From JBEKDJ01 sp050014415 (GTDB lineage Bacteria; Desulfobacterota; BSN033; UBA1163): a DNA stretch of 12,410 bases. The notes beneath the pieces are model-generated. The model was given only the letters and a program-made list of their open reading frames with translations. It searched no databases and was not told the DNA's origin. The stretch lies in assembly GCA_050014415.1 (NCBI GenBank), contig JBEKDJ010000129.1:1-12410 (forward strand). Direction: 5' to 3'. The translations under genes were made by a program, and so were the position numbers. This document shows, piece by piece, positions 1 through 7,683 of the stretch (positions within the stretch are counted from its first letter, which is position 1; every line of letters starts with the position of its first letter).

Positions 1-92
1 GCTTTTTTTTCCTTTAAAAAATTAACAAAATCCTCTACCTCCTTTTGAAGCTCAGGAGGTAATTGTTTAACAATTTTCCCAATATCTTCCAT
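1..92 (-). CDS. DUF2281-type antitoxin-like protein, 5' part only
   Basis: The first 30 codons of a gene that runs off the left edge of the window. The reading starts with ATG at 90-92 and gives MEDIGKIVKQLPPEL followed by QKEVEDFVNFL. The pattern of a short lead, then LPPELQKEVEDFV and FL, is the typical N-terminus of DUF2281 proteins. These are small antitoxin-like proteins often found upstream of a PIN-domain toxin. A near-perfect Shine-Dalgarno (AAGGTGGTGAT) sits 6 nt before the ATG, which supports this start. A second AAGG touches the ATG and is too close to be the main site. If the usual pairing holds, a toxin gene lies further left outside the window. Family assignment rests on only 30 residues. 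Confidence 0.65.
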   Translation of the reverse strand, partial: MEDIGKIVKQLPPELQKEVEDFVNFLKEKK

Positions 93-166
93 TCCTTAAT
101 CACCACCTTTTTCAATAGGATTTAAAGATATCATATCATACTCATTAAGAATTTGGTAGTATCAGC

Positions 167-547
167 TCAGATCCCCCAAATACCATCCTTTGCCAGTTCA
201 GCAAGGGCACGACGGTATTTTTCAAGGCGTTTTTAATCGTTCTCCCTATACTCTGCAGTTCTTTTCAGGTTCGAATTGTCCCTTAGGTCGGCAATGTTGA
301 CTTTTACGGCTAAGGGGTTACCCTTTATCCTATCGATAAATTGATCATATCCCTCCCCGTCACGTCGGGTAAGGCACTCGATCGCAATAAGTATTTCCTC
401 TGAATACCCAGCCTTTCGGAGGTCATCTGTCGTTATTCCTCCGTCTTCGACGGCATCGTGTAAGACGGCGGCGATCATCTCCATTTCGGTTTTCATGGAC
501 AGCATGACTCTTAACGGATGAAGGATATAAGGCGCTCCCGCCCGATA
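167..547 (-). pseudogene. Broken HD-domain protein of the RelA/SpoT-like (GTP pyrophosphokinase/hydrolase) type
   Basis: The reading frame shows RAGAPYILHPLRVM, then AAVLHDAVED, then VNIADLRDN. These are the metal-binding H, HD and D motifs of small HD proteins related to the RelA/SpoT hydrolase domain. ATG at 503-505 lies inside the domain, after the first essential His (codon 518-520), so it is not the native start. Going upstream the frame stays open to a TAA at 575-577, but homology seems to end near 547 and the usual GQxD stretch is missing. At the 3' end a TAA at 233-235 interrupts the protein, yet the same frame continues KRLEKYRRALAELAKDGIWG to a TGA at 167-169. That continuation looks like the normal C-terminus of the family. 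The gene has therefore lost its N-terminus and gained a stop. A short 90-aa product could still be made but would lack part of the active site. Confidence 0.75.
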
Positions 548-700
548 AAGAGGGCTTGCTGTTGCCCATCTAACTTAAGAGAGTTAAATTGCCCTTCAAT
601 CAACGCATCCTCAAGAAGTCTCTGATCGAAGTGAGAAATTTTTGGATCTACTCATAATGGATAGTAAAATAGAATCTAAGTTGTTAGGTTTGAAAGCATG

Positions 701-3625
701 TTATTCCAATTTTACATCATCAGCTAAACCTAATTCTCGGAGAGCAATTTTGGTTTCTTCGAGTTTTTGTTTGGAGACACCACCCTCGGGGGAAACTTCA
801 ACATTGATTGTGATTTTTAGCCCTTTGCCTCCGGCGAATTTAGAAAGAACCTTCGTGTAAAAATTCATCCATTTTTGTGCCGGTACCTCTCCATTCCATA
901 AAAGCTTACTAATTCCTTCAACTATGGATTTGGGTGGTTTTTGAGGAATTGTTCCTTCCTTATCGATGGTTAGATTAACCGATCCGGCAATTCCTCCAAC
1001 GGTTGCTGTAATGACAAAATTGCCTTCATCCTTTCCTGATGCAAACACTCCATTCTTATCTATTGTCCCACCTGTTGCTTTCCAAAGAACATCCCCGATA
1101 GCGATTTCACGATTGTGCTGATCCAATCCCTTGACTACATAAGCCTGCTTCTTCCCCGGTTCTATTCGTGCATCTTGCGGAGAAATGACAATGGAGGTAA
1201 GTTGTGGTGGCTCAATATGTTTTTTGGCCTCCTCAGCTGTTATGATGTACATATCTTCGGAAATCTCAATTTCTGCCGCGGGAAGACTTTTTCCAAAAAA
1301 GAACGGCTTATAAGATCCGTCCTTTGTCTTTCCTACATATCCAATAATTCCACCGGCCACGCCCCTTGAAATCGTATCTTTTATGCTTTCCGGATCTAAC
1401 AAGCGAGGGAATTCAGGTGAGGCAAAGAAAACATCTCTAACATTCTTTGTACTCCATTCCTTGAAAGCTGGCGGCCAGTGTTTAACCAAAACATTTGGAC
1501 TGATATCCTTTTCAACTTCTCCATCTTGTCGTAATCTGGTTAAGATGAATGTAAGCATATTATCTGCAGCGCTTGAGTGAACAAGTCCCCAATCTGCGAC
1601 ACGAAAAGTATTGTCTTTGTTAAGGAGTCCTATATTCTTATACGAACGCCATACACATTCCTTTAGATCACGTTGTGATTTTTTGAGGTTCTCTCCAAGC
1701 TGGCGTTTCTGGGTATCATCAAGACGAAGTTCATCTACTTCATCGCGGATGTCTTCCCATGCGAGAACTTTCCGTGCCTCCTCCCTCAGAGTCGCATCAC
1801 TGTCAGGAATAGCCCAGATCAAACCACTTTTGAAGGTACGGGCTGATAAACCATATTCTCGTGTCATTGACTCAACAAGGCCCAAGGTTTTTTTGTCCTG
1901 CATATTTTGATCCGGTGAAAGTACAACCAGTGTAAGGACTGCCCGATCAGGAATTTGGCCACTCTTTTCAGGAAAATAAATCCGTTCTACCCCTGATCCG
2001 GCTGAAAAGACGGTTTGGATCTCTGATCGAAGGCGTTCATCTATCTTGGATGGCTGTATGCTGGCACGGCGATCTGCCAGAATCTTATTCAAGTTTGGGG
2101 ATAGACTGAAACGGTAACGATTCTTATCTATAGAGAGAAAGTAAGAAGACGTCTCTAGTGCTTCCAGGACTGTTTCCACATTCCCGATGTCCACTTCTGG
2201 CTCTGCTACTGCCAACCGAATTTCGGGGACTGTTGCCTCCGCGTGGATCTGCCCCCCATTCGATTCAAAGAAGATGGTAGTAGCTACCTTCCTGTGGAGT
2301 CGATTTTTCTTGATGCTATCTACAGCCTCGGCATCGAGGCGAATGGCATGGGAATCCTTCTTACCGCAAATATCAGTGGTTACCGGTCCTTCAAGATTGC
2401 TTTCCCCCAATTGCTCGAATGTAGCAGCGCGGAAAAATGGGTCTTCCAAAGGTGCTGTTCCCAATCCAATGAGTGGGTCACGGTGAGCTCCCTTGAATCC
2501 TTCCTGGTAGGCTTTAGATACCCATAAGGCTAACAGTCGTAGAATGCCTCTTGTTCTTTGAAAGCGAGGTAATCCCTGCCACTTCCTCTCGAATACTGAA
2601 AGGACCATCGGATGAAAAGGATAGGTGTCCAAGAAGGCTTCACGCGCTTGATCTATCGGAAACCATTGGGGGACCTGATGGCGATGCTCTATAACCCACT
2701 CAGCATATTCTGAGGCAAGTTTTTTAGCATCGTCGGGGATACCGCCCCATTCAAAGAGGCGGCGGCGTATTATCTCAGATGTTTCTCCTTCAGCAGACAG
2801 AATAACCGCTTTTCCCAATCGTTCGAGCATTTTGCTGTAACGTTCAAAATCTGCAATATCATCGGTTGTCATCTCTATCAGCATCGAGGGAATAGAAACA
2901 CAGAGGACAACCCGATCAACCCCTCTGGCCTGTTCACACAGGTTCTGAATGAAGTTGTAAAGCTGGCCAGCCATCCCCGATTTCCGATTCCGTGATATAA
3001 AATTAACCAATTCATCAATAAGGATAAGGCAGGGTTTTTCTTTGGGAAGGAACTTCCTAATGACGTCTCCCGCGGGAGCAGTCATTTGGAGGTCATGCTC
3101 AGCCACTATCGAAAAAGCCTTTTCTCCTCCAAGCTGAAATGCAATTTCTCCCCAGGGTGTCTTTCTAAGGGGTGTCCCATCATCCCCACCCCGCCCCCTG
3201 ATGGTATCAAATTCTGTTCCCACAAAAACAGCCGTAGCTGCTTTGGGGATAGATGAAATTCCTGCCGCCTCCAGAATCCGTCGCACTCCAGACCATTTCT
3301 CCGCAGCAGGGCCATGTTTTGTCAAGTGGTATAACAACGTAAGGCCGTGTGTTTTTCCTCCTCCGAACTGAGTGATCATATGAAAAATTGCAGAGGTCTC
3401 AGTTTTCTCTCCTGACAGACGGCGGATAACTTCAGCCGAAAAGCTTTTTAGTCCCTGAGTGAGGTAGGTTCTCTCAAAAAAACGTTCAGGCACTTTGTAG
3501 TCATCAGGAGCACGGCCTTCACGAACCTGATCGAGATGAACGGCAAACTCCGCAGCATCAAGTGGCTTGCCTTCGCGCAGGTCCTCACGAGGTGTTACGA
3601 CTTTGTACCAAGGTTTCAGAGACAT
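701..3625 (-). CDS. DUF499 AAA+-like ATPase of a helicase-methylase-ATPase (Hma-type) defence locus
   Basis: A 974-aa cytoplasmic protein, the ATPase member of the locus. A Walker A motif, QFGGGKTH, lies at residues 86-93, and a Walker B, CLILIDELVNF, at about 199-209 (D204, E205). A CVSIPS strand follows at 242-247, and an arginine-rich helix (IIRRRLFEW) near 285-293 could hold sensor or finger residues. This N-terminal layout is that of DUF499 (COG1483). Residues of about 809-888 resemble a bacterial Ig-like (Big_2) domain. The last 86 residues return to the family's C-terminal region. The start is supported by TAGGAG 6 nt before the ATG. It is the most distal gene, separated from the toxin gene by 271 bp, and has its own promoter candidate. 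DUF499 proteins occur with DUF1156 methylases and helicases in defence islands. The exact role of the ATPase is unknown; coupling ATP hydrolysis to DNA sensing or remodelling is an inference. Confidence 0.9.
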   Translation of the reverse strand: MSLKPWYKVVTPREDLREGKPLDAAEFAVHLDQVREGRAPDDYKVPERFFERTYLTQGLKSFSAEVIRRLSGEKTETSAIFHMITQFGGGKTHGLTLLYHLTKHGPAAEKWSGVRRILEAAGISSIPKAATAVFVGTEFDTIRGRGGDDGTPLRKTPWGEIAFQLGGEKAFSIVAEHDLQMTAPAGDVIRKFLPKEKPCLILIDELVNFISRNRKSGMAGQLYNFIQNLCEQARGVDRVVLCVSIPSMLIEMTTDDIADFERYSKMLERLGKAVILSAEGETSEIIRRRLFEWGGIPDDAKKLASEYAEWVIEHRHQVPQWFPIDQAREAFLDTYPFHPMVLSVFERKWQGLPRFQRTRGILRLLALWVSKAYQEGFKGAHRDPLIGLGTAPLEDPFFRAATFEQLGESNLEGPVTTDICGKKDSHAIRLDAEAVDSIKKNRLHRKVATTIFFESNGGQIHAEATVPEIRLAVAEPEVDIGNVETVLEALETSSYFLSIDKNRYRFSLSPNLNKILADRRASIQPSKIDERLRSEIQTVFSAGSGVERIYFPEKSGQIPDRAVLTLVVLSPDQNMQDKKTLGLVESMTREYGLSARTFKSGLIWAIPDSDATLREEARKVLAWEDIRDEVDELRLDDTQKRQLGENLKKSQRDLKECVWRSYKNIGLLNKDNTFRVADWGLVHSSAADNMLTFILTRLRQDGEVEKDISPNVLVKHWPPAFKEWSTKNVRDVFFASPEFPRLLDPESIKDTISRGVAGGIIGYVGKTKDGSYKPFFFGKSLPAAEIEISEDMYIITAEEAKKHIEPPQLTSIVISPQDARIEPGKKQAYVVKGLDQHNREIAIGDVLWKATGGTIDKNGVFASGKDEGNFVITATVGGIAGSVNLTIDKEGTIPQKPPKSIVEGISKLLWNGEVPAQKWMNFYTKVLSKFAGGKGLKITINVEVSPEGGVSKQKLEETKIALRELGLADDVKLE

Positions 3626-3675
3626 TTCGCACTCCTATTACCGATTTTCGGTGTAGCAGGCGGAAATAATCTTCG

Positions 3676-3703
3676 GTTATAAAAAAATTCTCTTAGAATT
3701 CAA
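3676..3703 (-). promoter_or_regulatory. Sigma70-like promoter candidate for the ATPase gene
   Basis: Reading on the minus strand, TTGAAT (3698-3703) and TATAAC (3676-3681) are separated by 16 nt, about 50 nt upstream of the ATPase start codon. The -10 matches five of six consensus positions and the -35 four of six. It would let the ATPase be expressed apart from the helicase-methylase transcript, which is plausible given the 271-bp gap and the toxin-antitoxin pair upstream. Confidence 0.5.
3686..3700. repeat. Perfect inverted repeat inside the promoter spacer (possible operator)
   Basis: AATTCT (3686-3691) and AGAATT (3695-3700) form a perfect 6-bp inverted repeat around CTT. It lies within the spacer and reaches the -35 of the ATPase promoter candidate. 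A dimeric repressor bound here would block the promoter. The arms are A+T-rich, so chance occurrence is possible. Confidence 0.35.
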
Positions 3704-3729
3704 ATGGTTAGCTTAGGTAAAAATAACTC

Positions 3730-3758
3730 TTGACTTTTGATCTAAGATTGACGATATT
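3730..3758 (+). promoter_or_regulatory. Plus-strand promoter candidate facing a terminator
   Basis: TTGACT (3730-3735), a 17-nt spacer and GATATT (3753-3758) face rightward, against all genes here. The -35 is five of six and the -10 four of six to consensus. A transcript would start near 3765 and meet the terminator at 3798-3830 without any convincing open frame between them. Confidence 0.35.
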
Positions 3759-3797
3759 TTTACCGAAAGCTCATCTGCCATGTGTAGAAGGAGTAAC

Positions 3798-3830
3798 GAA
3801 GCCGCCTCAAAAGGGCGGCTTCAGCTTTTT
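3798..3830 (+). terminator. Rho-independent terminator, plus-strand polarity
   Basis: GAAGCCGCC (3798-3806) and GGCGGCTTC (3814-3822) form a perfect 9-bp, GC-rich stem with a 7-nt loop, followed by AGCTTTTTG. The T-run is on the plus-strand side. Read leftward the hairpin is followed by GTTACTCC, which is poor in T, so it should not efficiently stop transcription coming from the toxin gene. Confidence 0.75.
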
Positions 3831-3896
3831 GTGGTGGGTCCACTCCGTTTGATCCACCCTACTTTCTTACTTGGTGCAAGCATCTCAGAACCATAT

Positions 3897-4388
3897 CTAC
3901 TTTTCTCCCACATTACGGCAGATTTCGTTCACAAGGGTATCTGACATCCATAGTCCGGCATTTTGAATCTTCCCCAGAGTCTCCCGAACCGAACTGATCA
4001 TTCCCCTTTTTTTAGCAAGAAGGATTATTCCGAGGGTGCCGATACAATGGCATTGAAGGGAAATAGCACAGCGTTTTGCTTCCCGATCATCCATAACCGC
4101 AAAATACTCTGGATTTCTTAAGGCAAACGAAAGTACAGAATTTTCCCCTTCGCCCAAATCCCACGACGCTACACGAGGATCAATGGCAACATTACCTATT
4201 CGACGTATCCATGTATTGGAGATTAAGGTTTGGGCAGCGAGATCCACTGTTCCTTTTGCCATGACTTCTTTGATCACAGATTCAGGGACAGCTACATCCT
4301 TAAACAATGCAGGGAATAACTCCGCAAGGCCGCTCTTAAAAAGGCAGATAAGTGGAGAAGCGTTGACGACTACGCGATTAATCAGCAT
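3897..4388 (-). CDS. PIN-domain toxin-like protein, DUF3368 family
   Basis: A 163-aa protein with the PIN-like layout of DUF3368: VVVNASPLICL at residues 6-16, VPESVIKEV at 34-42, LGEGENSVL at 78-86, VMDDREAKR at 98-106 and GTLGIILLAKKRG at 117-129. The acidic set E80/E82, D100 and D101 is kept. The first position, normally Asp in PIN nucleases, is Asn9; N is also seen in DUF3368 proteins from memory, so loss of activity cannot be concluded. PIN toxins are metal-dependent RNases. The gene starts inside the end of the UPF0175 gene (11-nt overlap), a classic translationally coupled antitoxin-toxin arrangement. The pair sits between the methylase and ATPase genes of the defence locus. It could be an addiction module that keeps the island, or part of the response. 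Confidence 0.85.
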   Translation of the reverse strand: MLINRVVVNASPLICLFKSGLAELFPALFKDVAVPESVIKEVMAKGTVDLAAQTLISNTWIRRIGNVAIDPRVASWDLGEGENSVLSFALRNPEYFAVMDDREAKRCAISLQCHCIGTLGIILLAKKRGMISSVRETLGKIQNAGLWMSDTLVNEICRNVGEK

Positions 4389-4635
4389 TGCGCAGGTCTT
4401 CCGTTATTTCGTCGGCTGTGGACTGGAACGGGGAGACGCCAAAGCGGGCCAGCGAGAAGACAAAGTCCACCCGGGTGAGGCCAGCGATTTCCGCAGCTTT
4501 CTCCTGTGATACAACCCCCATTTCATACCATTTAACGGCTGCAGCAAGGCGCATCTCCGCTGCGAATTCAGAAGGGCTCTTGCGAATCGCTGAAAACACG
4601 GTCTCAGGCATGTCGATCGTTAAAGCTACTGACAT
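4378..4635 (-). CDS. UPF0175 family antitoxin-like protein
   Basis: An 85-aa protein with the UPF0175 pattern: an N-terminal strand (ALTIDMPETV), then ELRLAAAVKWYE-like helix text (here EMRLAAAVKWYEMGVVS), then QEKAAEIAGLTRVDFVFSLARFGVSP. The QEKAAEIAGL segment suggests a helix-turn-helix-like unit, in keeping with DNA binding and autoregulation. UPF0175 genes are commonly paired with DUF3368 PIN genes, as here. The start is firm: AGGAGG lies 5 nt before the ATG and a TATAAT sits 29 nt upstream. It likely neutralises the downstream PIN protein and represses the pair's own promoter; the latter is inferred from similar modules. Confidence 0.85.
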   Translation of the reverse strand: MSVALTIDMPETVFSAIRKSPSEFAAEMRLAAAVKWYEMGVVSQEKAAEIAGLTRVDFVFSLARFGVSPFQSTADEITEDLRNAD

Positions 4636-4640
4636 AAATA

Positions 4641-4670
4641 CCTCCTCTTCTTCGATCTAATGTAATTATA
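4641..4670 (-). promoter_or_regulatory. Promoter -10 and strong ribosome binding site of the antitoxin-toxin pair
   Basis: In the 48-bp gap after the methylase stop, the minus strand carries a perfect TATAAT (4665-4670) and a perfect AGGAGG (4641-4646) before the antitoxin ATG. The -35 region, which would fall in the last methylase codons, is poor. The gap therefore holds an independent expression signal, so the pair is an autonomous unit rather than simply co-transcribed. Confidence 0.6.
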
Positions 4671-4683
4671 ACAAAAAACGCCA

Positions 4684-7683
4684 TTAGAATCCCAGTCCTT
4701 TCTTTCGTGCTAACACCCCATCCACCCAGCGCTTTTCATCACTGCTCTTCGGGTAAAGAGCTGAGAGTGCTTGAGCCAATTGCCAGAAGCGCTGATCATT
4801 TCCAGCGCCCTCTTCAACCAAGAATCGCTTTAATGCTTCGCTACGACCTGCCGCAAAAAGGATCATGCTCTGATGGATTCGATCCAGTACCGTCGATCCG
4901 GCTTTAGGTGAAGATTTGGCTCCCCAACCTTCTTTGGTCTCAATATCTTCAATTTCTTGCATGAAGCCAAGCTTTAACTGTGGCTCTTTCCTTTTGCGTT
5001 TTGTTGTCGGTGCCTCCGTCTCATCCTTTCCAAATAGGTATCGTGTCCTTTCGGCAACTGGTAATAGACGTGCTGTGTCACCCTTGACCTCAACAACTGT
5101 GCTGAGTTTCTCTAAATGTGCACCAAGCCCTTGGGCAATTTTCCGGGCAGCATCATATTCCAGGGCGTACCCACCTACAGCTTTCTTCGCTTTTTCAGAC
5201 TCATCCTCGTCATCAACCTCTTCATCATCCTTGGATGTTTTACTCTTACCATTCCCATTGTTTCCGGTTGACAGGGTCCACAACCACATGGCTGTTAGGC
5301 GCGCATCCCCCTCGAAGCCAGTAGCGTCCGCCCCTTCAAAAATCATGTTAAGTGCTTCCTTAGCAACGGCCGCCCACACTTGTTCAAGATATTCTTTTAG
5401 AGTGACTTGCTCACCGCTGGCTTTCTCCACATGGGAGTAGCGAGAGAAGATTTCAAGAGCAGGGCCTAAACACGAAAATATTGCATCTGCCCCAACAGTG
5501 CCTTCGGCAGACAGACGCGGCATCCATTCGTGGATGCGTCGGGGTAACTCGGCCAGCACGTCACGCCAGTCGCCGACTTCATCGGTGCGGATGGAACCGT
5601 CGGCACTCTCTCGAGGACGGCAGACAAGGTGGACAGAGGAGACAAGAGCTGCGGAGTCGCTCGCTCGCATTCGGACGGCCCGTTCTGTATCAATGGGCCA
5701 GGAGGCGGTTATAATCCATCCGGCCTTGATGATGGAGGAAAGCATTACCTCCCAGCCTTGGGTTGTCTTGTGGGCGAAAACGACTACTAAGATCCCTTCT
5801 GGTATTGTGACGCGCCTTGCCTCAGCTAGAGCGTCGCGCATTCCTTCCTCGAAATAGTCTTTAGTCTTGTATGAATAAATGGGGTTACGCTCGGCAAGTT
5901 GCACAACCTCGCCCTTTTTTGGACTTAAGTTTTCTGAAAACATTGTGGGATGTACGTTCCTGAGCATCCTTTTGAGAAGGACGTAGAAGTAGTCTGACAA
6001 ATCGGCGTACGGGACAGCATCATAGTATGGTGGATCTGTGACCACGGCTGCTGCTGAATTGTCCGGTAGCGGATGTTTGGTTGCAGTAGCGTTTTGGACA
6101 GTTGCTTCGGATTGGTAGGGCACGTTGTTGGCTTCCAGTACTCGGATAATCCAGTCTATCGCCCCATCCAGGTCTCCCGAAGCTCCTCTAACCGGCCGGA
6201 TTTCGGCGAAGTCCCAGACAATTCCGAGCGCTTGACGGCCAAATGTGCCAACCACAAACTCACCTCTGGGTTGCCACCAACTCAAGCTGCTGAATTGAGC
6301 TGCGACTCTGTCTACGGCAAGAGCCAAGCAAGTGACAATTGCGTCCGCGAGCGTGGGTTCCGTGCCGGTGCTTTTAATTTCTTTGCCGAGTCTTCTCACG
6401 AGCCGTATGAGTCTGACAAGTGAGACGAGTTGGCGAGGAGTGTAAAGATAACTCCATTTAGTGGCATCAAGGAGGTGTATGTTGAATATGCTGCGCAGGT
6501 ATGGCAGGGGTTCGTCAGGGATATCTTCGGGACTGGATCTTCGTATTTCGGCAAGTTCGGTTGTTGCCAAATTCAGAGCTTTGGCATCTTGTGGGTTGGG
6601 CAGACGGTATTTTCTTCCAGTCTGAGTTTCTTTTGTGGTTACTACCGCGAGGAGTGTTGCATCTTCAGCTCCACCCTGACGCCCTTTGAACTGATTACGA
6701 ACATTTGTGGCCGGGGTTGTGTATCCGCAAAGTGGGCATGTGGCAGCGCTTCGCCTCAAGAACCCGACGAGTTCCTGGCTGTGGTTGGTGTCAGTTGATA
6801 GTTCAAACTCGATTTCCTTCTTACGTGGGTGGGGCTTGACTTTTAGCCAAACGGAGTTTTTGCCACGCTGCGCTATGCACGGAGAGTGGAACAGGGGGAT
6901 TCTGGCGCCACAGCCAGGGCCTTCGCATTGAATCGTGCGAGCCCACAGGTACGCAACAGGCTTCGCACCATCGGAGTCCCTAGGGTAGAGCGGGGATAGT
7001 TCCTTTTCACCCTCATTCTTTATCCACTCTCCCCATTTTTGGACGCCATCAACGAGGCGTTGCCCGTACCGGGGAATGTACTCTAGCATGACCTTATTGA
7101 GGAGTACTGGAACCGGGTTGAGGTCGCTCGCGAATGTGTCAGCACCTACCCGCAAGGCTTCCAGTGGGATGGAGCCGCCGCCCGCGAACGGGTCAACAAC
7201 AAGCGGCTTAGTACCGGGAGGACCTCCGAGCGCTTCGTGGGCAGCCTGGGTGAGAGCCCGACTGGTGTCCAGGAACTCCTTAACGGATGAATTGTCCCAG
7301 TTGGCGAAGTCAGCGATGAAGTCAAAGAGTGCGCCGCGGATTTGAGCGGCGTCCTTGAAGAGCGCGGGATTCTGCCGGGCTCTCTCGAACCGCTCGCGGC
7401 TCTCCGCACTGAGCATGGCCTGGCGTTCGTGGGTGGTCCATTTTTGCATTTCCGCGCGGGCCTTGTCGCAAAAGATGGGGGGGCACTCCGGGTCCGCCGG
7501 GTCGGGCCAAAGCGAAGCGCAAATCACGGCCCGGCAAGCTGCCAATGGCCGACGCGCCCACCAAATATGAAGTGTAGAGATATGTCCGTGACGGATGGAT
7601 TTCTCCCGCCGTGCATGTTCAGAAATTCGCTTTATCGGAAGATCGACCTCAATCAGGCGCTTTGGGTAGAGATCTGTTGTCAA
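4684..7683 (-). CDS. DUF1156 adenine-type DNA methyltransferase with zinc-ribbon-like insert
   Basis: A 999-aa protein of the COG1743 type. The DUF1156 head shows EKSIRHGH at 28-34 and WWARRPLAA at 41-49. AdoMet motif I is DPFAGGGSIPLEA at 164-176, with the acidic loop DLNP at 187-190. The catalytic DPPY lies at 550-553, so motif I precedes motif IV as in beta/gamma-like order. Between them C253/C258 and C316/C319 could bind zinc. Residues 807-834 form a low-complexity Ser/Lys/Asp/Glu linker before the C-terminal region. It should methylate an adenine (or N4-cytosine) in host DNA to mark self. The start is TTG at 7681-7683, directly after the TAG of the upstream gene; DUF1156 homology begins within ten codons, so no upstream start is needed. 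Parts of the gene, notably 6840-7560 and about 5500-5700, reach 60-68% G+C, unlike its neighbours. Confidence 0.92.
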   Translation of the reverse strand: MTTDLYPKRLIEVDLPIKRISEHARREKSIRHGHISTLHIWWARRPLAACRAVICASLWPDPADPECPPIFCDKARAEMQKWTTHERQAMLSAESRERFERARQNPALFKDAAQIRGALFDFIADFANWDNSSVKEFLDTSRALTQAAHEALGGPPGTKPLVVDPFAGGGSIPLEALRVGADTFASDLNPVPVLLNKVMLEYIPRYGQRLVDGVQKWGEWIKNEGEKELSPLYPRDSDGAKPVAYLWARTIQCEGPGCGARIPLFHSPCIAQRGKNSVWLKVKPHPRKKEIEFELSTDTNHSQELVGFLRRSAATCPLCGYTTPATNVRNQFKGRQGGAEDATLLAVVTTKETQTGRKYRLPNPQDAKALNLATTELAEIRRSSPEDIPDEPLPYLRSIFNIHLLDATKWSYLYTPRQLVSLVRLIRLVRRLGKEIKSTGTEPTLADAIVTCLALAVDRVAAQFSSLSWWQPRGEFVVGTFGRQALGIVWDFAEIRPVRGASGDLDGAIDWIIRVLEANNVPYQSEATVQNATATKHPLPDNSAAAVVTDPPYYDAVPYADLSDYFYVLLKRMLRNVHPTMFSENLSPKKGEVVQLAERNPIYSYKTKDYFEEGMRDALAEARRVTIPEGILVVVFAHKTTQGWEVMLSSIIKAGWIITASWPIDTERAVRMRASDSAALVSSVHLVCRPRESADGSIRTDEVGDWRDVLAELPRRIHEWMPRLSAEGTVGADAIFSCLGPALEIFSRYSHVEKASGEQVTLKEYLEQVWAAVAKEALNMIFEGADATGFEGDARLTAMWLWTLSTGNNGNGKSKTSKDDEEVDDEDESEKAKKAVGGYALEYDAARKIAQGLGAHLEKLSTVVEVKGDTARLLPVAERTRYLFGKDETEAPTTKRKRKEPQLKLGFMQEIEDIETKEGWGAKSSPKAGSTVLDRIHQSMILFAAGRSEALKRFLVEEGAGNDQRFWQLAQALSALYPKSSDEKRWVDGVLARKKGLGF

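Noticed and set aside
511..650. Open frame of about 45 codons on the minus strand reading KISHFDQRLLEDALIEGQ
   Set aside because: It has no start codon after its upstream stop and overlaps the HD pseudogene in another frame. It looks protein-like but I could not link it to a family; it may be more debris.
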